In this document: positions 34,992-44,455 of the stretch, piece by piece
Position numbering within the stretch: the first letter of the stretch is position 1
Layout of the letters: each line of letters opens with the position of its first letter
Assembly: GCA_023429135.1 (NCBI GenBank)
Contig: JAEYWD010000031.1
Location: 12,111-76,110, forward strand
DNA: 64,000 nucleotides
Reading direction: 5' to 3'
Source: Bacteroidota bacterium
GTDB taxonomy: Bacteria > Bacteroidota > Bacteroidia > Bacteroidales > JAAUTT01
Program-made: the position numbers and the translations under genes
The notes under the pieces: generated by a model
Database searches by the model: none
The model's input: the letters and a program-made list of their open reading frames with translations, nothing else
What the model was told of the DNA's origin: nothing

Positions 34992-37160
34992 ATGAAGAGA
35001 ATTTTACAATGGATTGAATCTCACAATCAATTCTTTTACAGAAGTGCTATTTTTCTTGTTTCTGTAGGCATAATTGCCTTTCTTTTTCCCCGCGAAGGTC
35101 GGTTTCCTTATGAATACCAGAAAAGCAAACCCTGGATGCATCCCGATCTTTATGCGCCGTTTGATTTTCCGGTGCTGAAAACCATTGAGGAATTAAGGAT
35201 GGAAAAAGATAGTCTGATGAAGCAATTCAGACCATTTTTTAATAATTCCAAGGGAATTGACAGTGTTCAGATTTCGCTTTTTCAGCAGGCATTTGAAAAA
35301 CAATGGAAAGCCTATACCAGCGATAGCATCGATTTCAAGGATAAGACCAAGGAGGATCTTTTAAGGCAATTTTTTGCCAGGGCAAAGGACAGCGATAAAC
35401 AATATTATCTTACCCTGGGCAGACAATTGCTTTCGGAGGTATATAAGCGTGGAATTCTCGAATTAAACGACCAGGTTGAAGAAAAGCTTTCCACGGGTAA
35501 GTATATGGTTGTAATAACCAATAACGTGGGCGAGGAGCGTGAGTACTCGCAGGTTCTTACCCTCAAGTCGGCCTATGAGTATATTATGCGTGAGTTAGAG
35601 AAAATTTCGAATACAGTTCCTTCCGACAGGCAATTTATTCTCACAGGTTTTTATAAGGATTTGAATATGAATAATTATATTCAGCCAAACCTTATTTATA
35701 ACCAGGAAGCATCCAACAATACACGCGACGAACTTATCAGCCAGATTTCGCTTACAAAAGGCATGATTACTGCCAACCAGCGCATTGTCGGGAATGGAGA
35801 AGTAGTAAACGATGAAAAATATAACCTGCTCTTTTCGCTTGAGACAGAGTATGAACACCGGATCGGGAACTCGGGAAATTTCAAGACCGTACTGCTGGGG
35901 CAGCTTATTATTATTATTTGCTGTGTTACGCTTCTGTTTATGTATCTGAACAGCTTCCGTAAAATTATTTACCGGAACTCGGTCAAAACCGTATTCATTG
36001 TTTTGCTGGTAATGCTTATTCTCACATTTACCAGCATTACCATTAGCCGCGATGTTGTGAATATTTATGTTATTCCGGTTATTTTGCTTCCCATCATTAT
36101 TAAAACCTTTTACGATTCGCGGGTAGCACTTTTTATACATTCGGTTACTATTCTGCTTTTAGGGTTTCTGGCTCCCAATGGATTCGAGTTTATCTTTCTC
36201 TCGTTTACAGCAGGTGTGATTGGTATTTTAAGTCTCACCAACGTTTTCCGCCGGTCGAAGCTCTTAATGACAGCCCTGTACGTGGTTCTGACTTACTCTG
36301 TCGTTTATCTGGGTTTATACCTGATGCAGGGAAATAAAATTACACAGATTCCATACCGGCAGTTCCTCTGGTTTGCGGCTAACGGTGCATTATTGCTTTT
36401 TGCTTACCCGCTGATTTACTTATTCGAAAAAATTTTTGGATTCCTCTCGGATATTACCCTGATGGAACTTTCGGATACCAATCAGCCTTTACTTCGCGAG
36501 TTATCGGAAAAGGCTCCGGGTACTTTTCAGCATTCGTTACAGGTAGCAAATCTTGCTGAGGAAGCAGCTTTCAAAATTGGGGCCAATACGCTTTTAGTTC
36601 GAACTGGAGCTTTGTATCACGATATTGGTAAAATATTTAATCCCCGCTTTTTTATCGAAAATCTGAATACCGAGAAAAATCCTCATAGTGAACTGCCTTA
36701 CGAAGAAAGTGCCGGGATCATCATCGATCACGTAACCAATGGTGCAGAGTATGCTAAAAAGCATCGTATTCCGCCGCCCATTATTGATTTTATCCGCACG
36801 CATCACGGAACTTCAACGGTTCAGTTTTTCTACCGTTCGTTTATGAATAAATTCCCTGAAAGGGAAGAAGAAAGAAAGAAATTTACTTATCCGGGTCCGA
36901 TTCCATTTACCAAAGAACAGGTTTTGGTAATGATGGCCGATTCTGTAGAAGCAGCTTCCAGAAGTTTAAAGGAGATTACCCAGAAATCCATAAGCGATCT
37001 GGTGGATAATATTTTTTACTATCAGATGGTAGAAGAGCAGTACAACGATGCTCCCATTACCTACAAGGATATATCAGCAATAAAGGATGTTTTTAAGAAA
37101 AAGCTGATGAACATTTACCACATCAGAGTTGAATATCCGGAATTGTTGCTAAAACCTTAG
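34992..37160 (+). CDS. 7TM-HD family phosphohydrolase (PgpH-like)
   Basis: 722 residues from the ATG at 34992 (MKRILQWIESHN); the longer ORF start at 34950 is unlikely. An N-terminal helix, a large extracytoplasmic domain (about 50-300), seven hydrophobic helices (about 310-500) and an HD domain with LYHDIGK, HVTNGAEYAKKH and FIRTHHGT. The known PgpH-type enzyme of this architecture hydrolyses cyclic di-AMP; that activity is inferred here. It converges on the LolA-like gene with a 12-base overlap. Confidence 0.88.
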   Translation: MKRILQWIESHNQFFYRSAIFLVSVGIIAFLFPREGRFPYEYQKSKPWMHPDLYAPFDFPVLKTIEELRMEKDSLMKQFRPFFNNSKGIDSVQISLFQQAFEKQWKAYTSDSIDFKDKTKEDLLRQFFARAKDSDKQYYLTLGRQLLSEVYKRGILELNDQVEEKLSTGKYMVVITNNVGEEREYSQVLTLKSAYEYIMRELEKISNTVPSDRQFILTGFYKDLNMNNYIQPNLIYNQEASNNTRDELISQISLTKGMITANQRIVGNGEVVNDEKYNLLFSLETEYEHRIGNSGNFKTVLLGQLIIIICCVTLLFMYLNSFRKIIYRNSVKTVFIVLLVMLILTFTSITISRDVVNIYVIPVILLPIIIKTFYDSRVALFIHSVTILLLGFLAPNGFEFIFLSFTAGVIGILSLTNVFRRSKLLMTALYVVLTYSVVYLGLYLMQGNKITQIPYRQFLWFAANGALLLFAYPLIYLFEKIFGFLSDITLMELSDTNQPLLRELSEKAPGTFQHSLQVANLAEEAAFKIGANTLLVRTGALYHDIGKIFNPRFFIENLNTEKNPHSELPYEESAGIIIDHVTNGAEYAKKHRIPPPIIDFIRTHHGTSTVQFFYRSFMNKFPEREEERKKFTYPGPIPFTKEQVLVMMADSVEAASRSLKEITQKSISDLVDNIFYYQMVEEQYNDAPITYKDISAIKDVFKKKLMNIYHIRVEYPELLLKP

Positions 37161-37811
37161 GTCTATCACTTCAACGTTGGGATATTTACTCTTGTCGAAA
37201 ACAAAAGTATTATCGGAAATTTCTTTGTTGGCTTCAAACTTGTCGAAGGTTATCGCATATTGAAAACCATCCTTGAAAAAGGCGCGCATGCTTAAAATCT
37301 GATAGCTGCTTTTCTCTATATGCAACCGTATTCTGCTGTATTTCTTCTTCAGGTCGACAGGGTAGAGGTCAATTTCGTAAACTTGTTTTCCGCCTTCAGT
37401 AGTTTCTTTGACGAACTTATTTTTGAAGTCTTTCTGGTAAATTTTAAAGACATCCCTCGGGTTCGAGATAAAGATATCATCGCCTTTGCTGCCCGATGGT
37501 TGCTGTTTGCTGATGTTCACTTCGTTCGACGCTGGGAGGTAATTATATACATCTTTGCCATCAAAATAAACTTCGCTGTCGGGTAACTTAATCATATATT
37601 TATCGCCCTTTATCAGCAAGGTACCTTTTTGGGTGGTTTTATCAGCATTCTGAGTACTTGTGCCTGTAATTGTAAACGCAGTACTGATAGTTTTGAAAGC
37701 CTTGTTTTTCGCCGAAACCTGATCTAGTATTGCCTTAGCCTGAGGATCGTTTTGGGCATTAACCGTAAAAGCGGTCGCAGCCAGAATATATAACGCTATC
37801 AATTTCTTCAT
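37149..37811 (-). CDS. LolA-like outer-membrane lipoprotein carrier
   Basis: 220 residues with a signal peptide (LIALYILAATAFTVNAQ) and LolA-type features: an early helix (DQVSAKNKAFKTISTAFT), a half-barrel of strands with GTLLIKGDKYMIKLPDSE, and a C-terminal YPNVEVIDLRF. Expected to shuttle lipoproteins or lipids through the periplasm. Located directly downstream of ftsK (11 bases), an arrangement common in Bacteroidota. Confidence 0.83.
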   Translation of the reverse strand: MKKLIALYILAATAFTVNAQNDPQAKAILDQVSAKNKAFKTISTAFTITGTSTQNADKTTQKGTLLIKGDKYMIKLPDSEVYFDGKDVYNYLPASNEVNISKQQPSGSKGDDIFISNPRDVFKIYQKDFKNKFVKETTEGGKQVYEIDLYPVDLKKKYSRIRLHIEKSSYQILSMRAFFKDGFQYAITFDKFEANKEISDNTFVFDKSKYPNVEVIDLRF

Positions 37812-37822
37812 TTCTGTTTTTT

Positions 37823-40201
37823 CTAGTTTCTGGGTAATGTATTCAAAAACTGTTCCAGGGATTGTTCATCGACAAATAATACCTGACGGGCTTTGCTTCC
37901 CTCAAATGCACCAACTATTCCTGCAGCCTCAAGCTGGTCCATAATACGTCCGGCACGGTTATATCCAATGGAGAATTTACGCTGAATCAGCGATGTCGAT
38001 CCCTGCTGATGCATTACCACAAGTCGGGCAGCATCATCAAACATTTCGTCGCGCTTGCGCAGATCTACTTCAGCGGCTTCGCTTCCTTCTCCACCCTCAC
38101 CACTGTATTCGGGTAACAGATGAGCCGTAGGATATCCCTGCTGGTTACCAATATGGTCGGTAATACGTTCCAGTTCGGGAATATCGATAAAGGCACATTG
38201 GAGACGAATCATATCGCTGCCGCCGGCAAAGAGTAGGTCACCACGACCAATAAGCTGGTTGGCACCCGGACTGTCGAGAATGGTGCGCGAGTCGATCATG
38301 GACGAAACCCTGAAGGCAATACGAGCAGGGAAGTTCGCTTTTATTACTCCGGTAATAATATTGGTGGTTGGACGTTGCGTGGCAATAATAAGGTGAATAC
38401 CGATAGCACGTGCCAACTGGGCCAAACGTGCAATTGGCGTTTCAATTTCACGGCCGGCAGTCATAATTAAGTCTGCAAACTCGTCGATAACCACAACAAT
38501 ATAAGGCAAAAACCTGTGGCCAAGCTGCGGATTCAACCGGCGGCCAAGGAACCTTTCGTTATACTCTTTAATATTTCGTACCTGAGCATTTTTCAGAAGT
38601 TCGTAACGGTTTTCCATTTCGATGGTGAGCGACTGGAGAGTGTTAATTACCTTTTGGGTATCGGTAATAATGGCTTCTTCCGTATCGGGCAACTTGGCCA
38701 GGAAATGACGTTCTATTTTTGAATAAAGCGTTAACTCTACTTTTTTGGGATCTACAAGCACAAACTTCAGTTGCGAAGGGTGTTTCTTGTAAAGAATAGA
38801 GGTAATGATAGCATTCAACCCTACCGATTTACCCTGACCGGTAGCACCGGCTACGAGCAAGTGAGGCATCTTGGTAAGGTCGAAAACAAACGACTCGTTC
38901 GAAATGGTTTTACCAATGGCAATGGCAATTTCGGCATTCGATTCCTGGAATTTACGCGACGATACCAGCGACCGCATCGACACAATTTCGGGTTTCAGGT
39001 TAGGAACTTCAATACCAATGGTACCTTTTCCAGGCATGGGGGCGATGATACGGATTCCCAAAGCCGATAAACTCAGGGCTATATCGTCTTCCAGACTTTT
39101 AATACGTGAAATACGGATACCCGGTGCCGGAACAATTTCATACAAGGTTACGGTTGGCCCAATGGTTGCCTTAATTTTGTCGATCTGAATCTTGTAATTG
39201 CCAAGTGTTTCAACAATTTTGTTTTTGTTGCTGATAAGCTCTTCGTTGCTTACCTGCGAATTTTCCGATTTATGATCCTCGAGCAATTCAACAGGAGGAT
39301 ATTTATAATTTTTGAGATCGAGGGTAGGATCATAAGCGCCCATTTCGTCAACCAGTTGCTGGGCAACTTCTTCCGGTTCGGGCAATTTGACCCGCATTAC
39401 CGGCTGAGGATCTTCTTCCCTCGGGATATGTTCTTCAATTGTAAGCTCTACATCGTCGTCAACGTCTGTCTTATTCTTTTTCCCGGCAGGAACAGTATGA
39501 ACAACATTGAAGTTATCTTCCAGCAAGCTTTCGGCTTCCGGGATATTTTCCTGAGCAGCAACGGCAACCGGTTCCTGAACAGGTTTGGGAGCTTTGCGTG
39601 AAAAGATGGAAGAAACAAAGCGCTTGAACCATTCCACACTCGATGCTATGGTTATAAAGATAAAAAGCATGGTAGTAAGCAGCAATAGCAATGCAGTACC
39701 GAATATTCCCATAACCGAATTCAGCCACTGGGTTACAAAATAACCGTAACTACCCCCCAGTCCGCTACCCAAAATACCGCCGGCAGTGCCAAAAAGAAAT
39801 CCGAGAATCAAAGAAGTGAGTATTACAATTGTAAGTGTGATCAGCAATGTTTTTCGTAACGGAAGAAGCTTAATGGTGATAAGCCGGAAGCCAATGATAA
39901 AGAGCATAAATGGAATTCCGAATGACGAGACCCCAAAGCTTGAATTGATAAAAAAGCTGGCAATTTTAGCGCCGCTTTTACCCGACCAGTTTTCGACCTG
40001 AATGGCTGCTTCGGAAAGCACTTCACCATTTTCGAAGCTCTGGTCGGCTTTCCAGGTGAAAAAATACGAAACAAAAGCCAGGGTAAGGTAGGCTCCGAAG
40101 AAAATAAACGCAACACCGAGGGTAATTTTGAATTTCTCGTCGGTCAAAAACCGGTGTAATCTATTAGGTTTCTTTTCTTTTTTAGTTTTTTTCTCAGCCA
40201 T
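37823..40201 (-). CDS. ftsK: FtsK/SpoIIIE DNA translocase
   Basis: 792 residues from the ATG at 40201 (MAEKKTKKEKK); the longer ORF start at 40285 adds an implausible leader. About four N-terminal membrane helices, an acidic linker, then the motor with Walker A GATGQGKSV, Walker B YIVVVIDEFADLI and IATQRPTTNIITG, and a C-terminal winged-helix gamma domain (IQRKFSIGYNRAGRIMDQLE). Moves chromosome ends through the septum and activates XerCD at dif. Confidence 0.95.
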   Translation of the reverse strand: MAEKKTKKEKKPNRLHRFLTDEKFKITLGVAFIFFGAYLTLAFVSYFFTWKADQSFENGEVLSEAAIQVENWSGKSGAKIASFFINSSFGVSSFGIPFMLFIIGFRLITIKLLPLRKTLLITLTIVILTSLILGFLFGTAGGILGSGLGGSYGYFVTQWLNSVMGIFGTALLLLLTTMLFIFITIASSVEWFKRFVSSIFSRKAPKPVQEPVAVAAQENIPEAESLLEDNFNVVHTVPAGKKNKTDVDDDVELTIEEHIPREEDPQPVMRVKLPEPEEVAQQLVDEMGAYDPTLDLKNYKYPPVELLEDHKSENSQVSNEELISNKNKIVETLGNYKIQIDKIKATIGPTVTLYEIVPAPGIRISRIKSLEDDIALSLSALGIRIIAPMPGKGTIGIEVPNLKPEIVSMRSLVSSRKFQESNAEIAIAIGKTISNESFVFDLTKMPHLLVAGATGQGKSVGLNAIITSILYKKHPSQLKFVLVDPKKVELTLYSKIERHFLAKLPDTEEAIITDTQKVINTLQSLTIEMENRYELLKNAQVRNIKEYNERFLGRRLNPQLGHRFLPYIVVVIDEFADLIMTAGREIETPIARLAQLARAIGIHLIIATQRPTTNIITGVIKANFPARIAFRVSSMIDSRTILDSPGANQLIGRGDLLFAGGSDMIRLQCAFIDIPELERITDHIGNQQGYPTAHLLPEYSGEGGEGSEAAEVDLRKRDEMFDDAARLVVMHQQGSTSLIQRKFSIGYNRAGRIMDQLEAAGIVGAFEGSKARQVLFVDEQSLEQFLNTLPRN

Positions 40202-40350
40202 GGGTTTAAATAAAGGACATGCAAAAATAGCAATATTTAAAAAGTAATACCGGAAGTTTTTTGAACAATGGGGGTGAGTTATCAAACGAAATATAACGTC
40301 TCTTTATTACTTTATAAAAACCGGATTACAAAATTGGAATTGTTAATTTC

Positions 40351-40384
40351 CTCAATTTGGTTACAAGTAACCTCAAATTGGTTA
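40351..40384 (+). promoter_or_regulatory. 21-bp-spaced direct repeats, probable AraC-type operator
   Basis: CTCAATTTGGTTA (40351-40363) and CTCAAATTGGTTA (40372-40384) differ at one base and start exactly 21 bp (two helical turns) apart. The second abuts the expected -33 region of a weak promoter whose -7 box may be GACCTTTG (40407-40414). Such spacing is typical of AraC-family monomer sites. An AraC gene lies at 41712. Confidence 0.6.
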
Positions 40385-40439
40385 AATGTATGGTACTGCT
40401 ATTGACGACCTTTGTGTCATAACTTAAAAATTTAATTTT

Positions 40440-41351
40440 ATGACACAGTTAAATGATTTACCGGTAAACGGCACTTCAACTCATCTGGGCAACCGGTCGC
40501 CAAAAGTTTGGTTCATCACTGGTTCGTCGCGTGGTCTTGGACGTGTATGGACCGAAGCAGCGCTTAAACGTGGCGACAAGGTTGTTGCTACAGCCCGCAA
40601 AGTGGAAAGCATTTCGGCCCTTAATGAAGAGTATGGCAAAAATGTTCTTACCCTGGAACTCGACGTTACTAACAGCGAACAGGTTAAATCGGCCGTAGAG
40701 CAAGCTTTCTCTCACTTTGGACAACTGGATGTTATCCTGAATAACGCAGGATATTCTCTGGTAGGCACAATTGAAGAATCGGGCCTGAACGATATAAGGG
40801 AGCTTTACGAAACCAATGTCTTAGGACCTGTTTCGGTTATCCAGGCAGCTTTGCCATATTTGCGTAAACAGGGCGGTGGCCATATCGTGGGAGTTTCGAG
40901 CTCACTCGGTCATTTTACCTTACCTGTAATTGGATATTATTGCTCCACTAAATGGGCCTTCGAAGCAATTCACGAAAGTCTGGCCACCGAGGTGAAACAA
41001 TTCGGAATAAAAGTAACCATTATAGAACCTGGTGCTTATGCTACTGAGTTTGGAAGTCAGAATTCGGCAAAATTTACTGCAGGAATGAGCAACTACGAAG
41101 AGATTAGAAAACAATTCTTTGCTTCTTTTGAGCAACTGGAATTTGGCGATCCAACTGCAACTCCTGATGCACTCTTCAAAGTTATCGATTCACAAAATCC
41201 TCCCCTCCGGTTCTTCCTCGGTAGCCAAAATTTACCTATAGTGCGTGCAGCCTATTCGGAACGACTGGCACTCTGGGAAGAATGGAAAGCAGTTTCCGAT
41301 TCGGCCCAAGGTAATGTGAAAAAGGAAGAAGAAGTAGAAATTAACGCATAA
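40440..41351 (+). CDS. Short-chain dehydrogenase/reductase
   Basis: 303 residues. Rossmann motif TGSSRGLG, NNAG at the end of strand 4, and catalytic YxxxK in YYCSTK with the upstream serine of VSSSLG. Classical SDR, NADP(H) likely from the arginines after the glycine motif (ATARKVES). Substrate unknown. The C-terminal tail is charged (KKEEEVEINA). A terminator follows, then its probable regulator. Confidence 0.9.
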   Translation: MTQLNDLPVNGTSTHLGNRSPKVWFITGSSRGLGRVWTEAALKRGDKVVATARKVESISALNEEYGKNVLTLELDVTNSEQVKSAVEQAFSHFGQLDVILNNAGYSLVGTIEESGLNDIRELYETNVLGPVSVIQAALPYLRKQGGGHIVGVSSSLGHFTLPVIGYYCSTKWAFEAIHESLATEVKQFGIKVTIIEPGAYATEFGSQNSAKFTAGMSNYEEIRKQFFASFEQLEFGDPTATPDALFKVIDSQNPPLRFFLGSQNLPIVRAAYSERLALWEEWKAVSDSAQGNVKKEEEVEINA

Positions 41352-41362
41352 AACAAATCAAT

Positions 41363-41402
41363 GATGACCGATATTTGTTATAGTATCGGTTATCACTTTT
41401 TA
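41363..41402 (+). terminator. Terminator after the SDR gene
   Basis: GATGACCGATA (41363-41373) pairs with TATCGGTTATC (41384-41394) with one mismatch-tolerant G-T pair, followed by a T run. Confidence 0.75.
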
Positions 41403-41433
41403 ATTCTTTGATAGATTAGTTTTAATTTATTAA

Positions 41434-41610
41434 GCCACGAATTCACTAATTAAAGTATCCTGCAAAGCAGGATGTTATTTGTGTAGATAACAAAAAAGGG
41501 AACACTAAAATGAATTAATATGAAGTTTTTATTGCATAATGATTAAATGATATCCACGAATAACCGAAAACTTGTTTTCGGAAAAAACTTTCTATTAGTG
41601 AATTTGTGGC
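41434..41610. repeat. Gene-less inverted-repeat element (GCCACGAATTCACTAAT type)
   Basis: GCCACGAATTCACTAAT (41434-41450) and ATTAGTGAATTTGTGGC (41594-41610) are inverted copies matching 16 of 17. The 143 bases between hold no gene, only a CCTGCAAAGCAGG hairpin. The same terminal sequences bound a deleted GxxExxY gene at 61742-61957, so this is probably an emptied copy of that element. Confidence 0.6.
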
Positions 41611-41711
41611 AGTAAATTAAATGTTAACCTGATAAAATTTAAAATACTCAAAGGATGGCGCGCGTTCGTAACGCGTGCAAGGTCCGTATATTCCTATACA
41701 ATTTTGCACCG

Positions 41712-42635
41712 ATGAAAAAAGAAGAGAATACTCCGATAAAGCTCGAATCCTTATCCGAAGCGCACCTCGCCATGGGTTTGCCAAAGCCGCAGCATCCCCT
41801 GATAAGTATTCTGAACAATATGGACAATCAAAGAATGTGTAATTTTCCCTCCAGTCCCCATGTTTTGAGCTATTATAAAATATCCTATAAGCCCAAATTT
41901 GAAGGTAGAATACGATACGGACAAACCTTTTACGATTTCAACGAAGGTGGATTATTATTTGCCGCGCCCAATCAGGTACTTGGCTGCAGCAGTGATGTGC
42001 AGAGAAGTCAGATTCCCGATTATACGCTTCTTATTCACCCCGATTTTTTGTGGAACTATCCACTGGCAAAGAAGATCAAACAATATAATTTTTTCTCCTA
42101 TTCTGCTAACGAAGCATTACACCTCTCCGATCAGGAAAAGGAAACTATTATTTCAATTTTTAGAATTATTGAAGAAGAACTCAACAGCCGGATAGATGAA
42201 TTTAGCCAGGATGTTATTATCTCGCAAATCGAGCTATTGCTTAATTATGCAAACCGTTTTTACAAACGGCAATTCATCACCCGTAAAGTCGTGAACAATG
42301 ACCTGCTGCAAAAACTGGAAGAAATTCTGGACGGATATTTTGCCAATGAAAAATCATTAAGCAAGGGAATTCCTACGGTTCAGTACCTTTCGGAAAGTCT
42401 GAATGTTTCTCCAAGCTATCTGAGCGATATGTTGCGGTCGCTAACCGGCCAAAATGCCCAGCAACATATACACAATAAACTGATAGAAAAAGCTAAAGAA
42501 AAGCTGTCGATCACCACCCTATCGGTAAGCGAAATAGGTTATGAACTGGGGTTTGAACATCCGCAATCGTTCAGCCGGCTATTCAAGTTAAAAACCAATC
42601 TCTCCCCCCTGGAATTCCGACAATCTTTTAATTAA
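41712..42635 (+). CDS. AraC-family regulator, probable activator of the SDR gene
   Basis: 307 residues from the ATG at 41712 (MKKEENTPIKLESL). The ORF extends to 41655, but those bases are a palindromic repeat (GCGCGCGTTCGTAACGCG), so I reject the longer start. An N-terminal cupin-like sensing domain (about 20-190) precedes two helix-turn-helix motifs: VQYLSESLNVSPSYLSDML and VSEIGYELGFEHPQSFSRLF. Paired with the SDR gene and the 21-bp repeats at 40351. Confidence 0.88.
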   Translation: MKKEENTPIKLESLSEAHLAMGLPKPQHPLISILNNMDNQRMCNFPSSPHVLSYYKISYKPKFEGRIRYGQTFYDFNEGGLLFAAPNQVLGCSSDVQRSQIPDYTLLIHPDFLWNYPLAKKIKQYNFFSYSANEALHLSDQEKETIISIFRIIEEELNSRIDEFSQDVIISQIELLLNYANRFYKRQFITRKVVNNDLLQKLEEILDGYFANEKSLSKGIPTVQYLSESLNVSPSYLSDMLRSLTGQNAQQHIHNKLIEKAKEKLSITTLSVSEIGYELGFEHPQSFSRLFKLKTNLSPLEFRQSFN

Positions 42636-42745
42636 AGTAAAGCTCATTTATAGCAGCATAAAATTTCTGTGATTGCGTTACTCCACTTCGCTAAGGTTTA
42701 ACCTCCGGTTTTTCCGACTGATCCTTGAAAATTAGTGTGCTTCGA

Positions 42746-43204
42746 CTAAAAAGAATGACTCATGAATAAAGCGGCCGGTATTGCTATTAAAAGAACCAAA
42801 GCGTAAATTGATATAATTACAATAACCATGATACCCATAAATTTAAACAGCGATTTCAGATTCTGAAACCCGGTTGTTACCGACGATTCATCTCCTGAAT
42901 TGATTCCTTGTTTCATCTGAACCGAAAATTTGTACAAATAAGTGACCGGAAAGTAATAAAGAACGGCCAATGCAATATAGACTAGTCCCATTATTCCCAT
43001 CGGGAATCCTGTTCGCGCAATGCCACTCAAAAATGATAATCCAACCATCATCACAATGGCAAGTAAAACCAGCAAACCCATTCCAACGTAGCCAACAATT
43101 GCCATAAACTTTCCCCATTTTGAAGTTTCGAGCAGATAACTTTTTATTTCTTCATTGATTACGATTGGTGCGGCATTCTCTTGTTGGGATGTTAAATTTT
43201 CCAT
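42746..43204 (-). CDS. DUF5362-like membrane protein
   Basis: 152 residues with an N-terminal soluble segment (ENAAPIVINEEIKSYLLETSK), two hydrophobic helices (about 32-58 and 68-92) and a third at the C-terminus (about 120-145), with a helical loop MKQGINSGDESSVTTGFQNL between. This is the layout of a small Bacteroidota family (DUF5362) of unknown function. Single gene. Confidence 0.7.
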   Translation of the reverse strand: MENLTSQQENAAPIVINEEIKSYLLETSKWGKFMAIVGYVGMGLLVLLAIVMMVGLSFLSGIARTGFPMGIMGLVYIALAVLYYFPVTYLYKFSVQMKQGINSGDESSVTTGFQNLKSLFKFMGIMVIVIISIYALVLLIAIPAALFMSHSF

Positions 43205-43452
43205 AGTTATAAAAGTTAAGGTTATTATTCCTCAAGTAAGACATTTACCTTTAATTTTCCAAATTCTTTTATGATGGTGAAGATTTCAACCATTCCATAG
43301 AAGGTAACAGGGAAGAGGAAGCCTAAACAGGGATCAAAGCTGTTGCAGCTCGATAAACTACTCAAAATATACAAGGAACAATAAAAACGGATATTTGTGA
43401 TTTCATAAGTTAAATATTATCAAATGTCAAGGCGGTGCATGCCGTAATACAA
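43205..43452. other. Intergenic region with possible small degraded ORF
   Basis: On the minus strand a frame ending at 43225 reads CLGFLFPVTFYGMVEIFTII followed by KEFGKLKVNVLLEE, protein-like with one hydrophobic segment, but it has no ATG in frame; an ATG at about 43406 lies in another frame. It may be a decayed small membrane-protein gene. Nothing else is seen here. Confidence 0.25.
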
Positions 43453-44454
43453 TTAATCGTTTTTTGGGTGATATTCCAGCAAGCTATTCATTTTCTCATT
43501 ACCATCTTTGGGATAGATAATACCTCCTGTAATGAATACCTTATCATCAATAGAAATAGCCTGATGATTTTGAACGGGAAAGGGCATATCGGTTTTTTCT
43601 TCCCATTTGTCCAAGGCTGGATCATACTCATAAACCGATGATATAGAGCCATGATTCCATCCACCGAATATATATATTTTACCATTCGAACTAACCATGG
43701 CAGCATCACATCTTGATGGGGACAATAAAGCTAACCTTTTAAAAAGGTTATGTTCTGGATCATACTCTTCAAATAGAGCTGACTTGTCTAACTCGGAATG
43801 GCTAATGGTATCGGATAGAATATATATTCGATTGTGTATGGTTACCGCCCCTATTGGGAAGTGCTTAAAAGGTAAAATAGTCTTTATTTGCCATTTATCG
43901 GTAGTAATATCATACTCTTCAATTGTATAAACTGCAAGTGAATCTTTACTTTTGAATTTCATTTCCTCAGGTTTTTCGCGGCCACCAATGGCATACAGCT
44001 TGTTGTTAAGGGTTGCTAAACAGTGAAATGCGCGGGCAATATTCATGGGCGATTTTGAATACCATGTATCCGTTTCACAATCATACATCAGCACTTTCCT
44101 GATGCGCGTATCAAAGATATTTTCCTGGCCTCCTGCTACAAATATTTTATTATCAACCGCAACCGCGCAAGATGTTGTAATTGCATAAGGCATGGCGCAT
44201 TTATTCTCCCATTTTGATGTTTTGAGGTTGTACATTTCAACAGATGCAGTATCCCTGAATTCTGATTTTTTGCCTGTACTGCCTCCTATCACATAAATAT
44301 TACCGCAACACACGGCCATTGAATGAAAAGCCCTGCAAATGCTCATAGATGGTTTTTCTTCCCAGAATTTTTGCTGGCTAAAACACACTGATCTATGGAA
44401 AATCAGAAAATATAACACTATTCCAATTACGATAAGTTTTTGTTTATTAATCAT
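43453..44454 (-). CDS. Exported Kelch-repeat protein
   Basis: 333 residues from the ATG at 44454 (MINKQKLIVIG), just past the preceding stop, with a signal peptide ending CFSQ. At least five Kelch blades show the pattern GG...Y.....W, for example IYVIGGSTGKKSEFRDTASV, KIFVAGGQEN, KLYAIGGREKP and KIYIFGGWNHG. A six-bladed propeller is likely. Last gene of a minus-strand cluster of exported proteins. Confidence 0.85.
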   Translation of the reverse strand: MINKQKLIVIGIVLYFLIFHRSVCFSQQKFWEEKPSMSICRAFHSMAVCCGNIYVIGGSTGKKSEFRDTASVEMYNLKTSKWENKCAMPYAITTSCAVAVDNKIFVAGGQENIFDTRIRKVLMYDCETDTWYSKSPMNIARAFHCLATLNNKLYAIGGREKPEEMKFKSKDSLAVYTIEEYDITTDKWQIKTILPFKHFPIGAVTIHNRIYILSDTISHSELDKSALFEEYDPEHNLFKRLALLSPSRCDAAMVSSNGKIYIFGGWNHGSISSVYEYDPALDKWEEKTDMPFPVQNHQAISIDDKVFITGGIIYPKDGNEKMNSLLEYHPKND

Positions 44455-44455
44455 A

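Noticed and set aside
35595..36140. 181-residue minus-strand ORF opposite the 7TM-HD gene
   Set aside because: Asn-rich shadow of the membrane-helix region with no start context.
41655..41711. Upstream start for the AraC regulator
   Set aside because: The extra 19 codons are the palindromic repeat and give an unnatural N-terminus.
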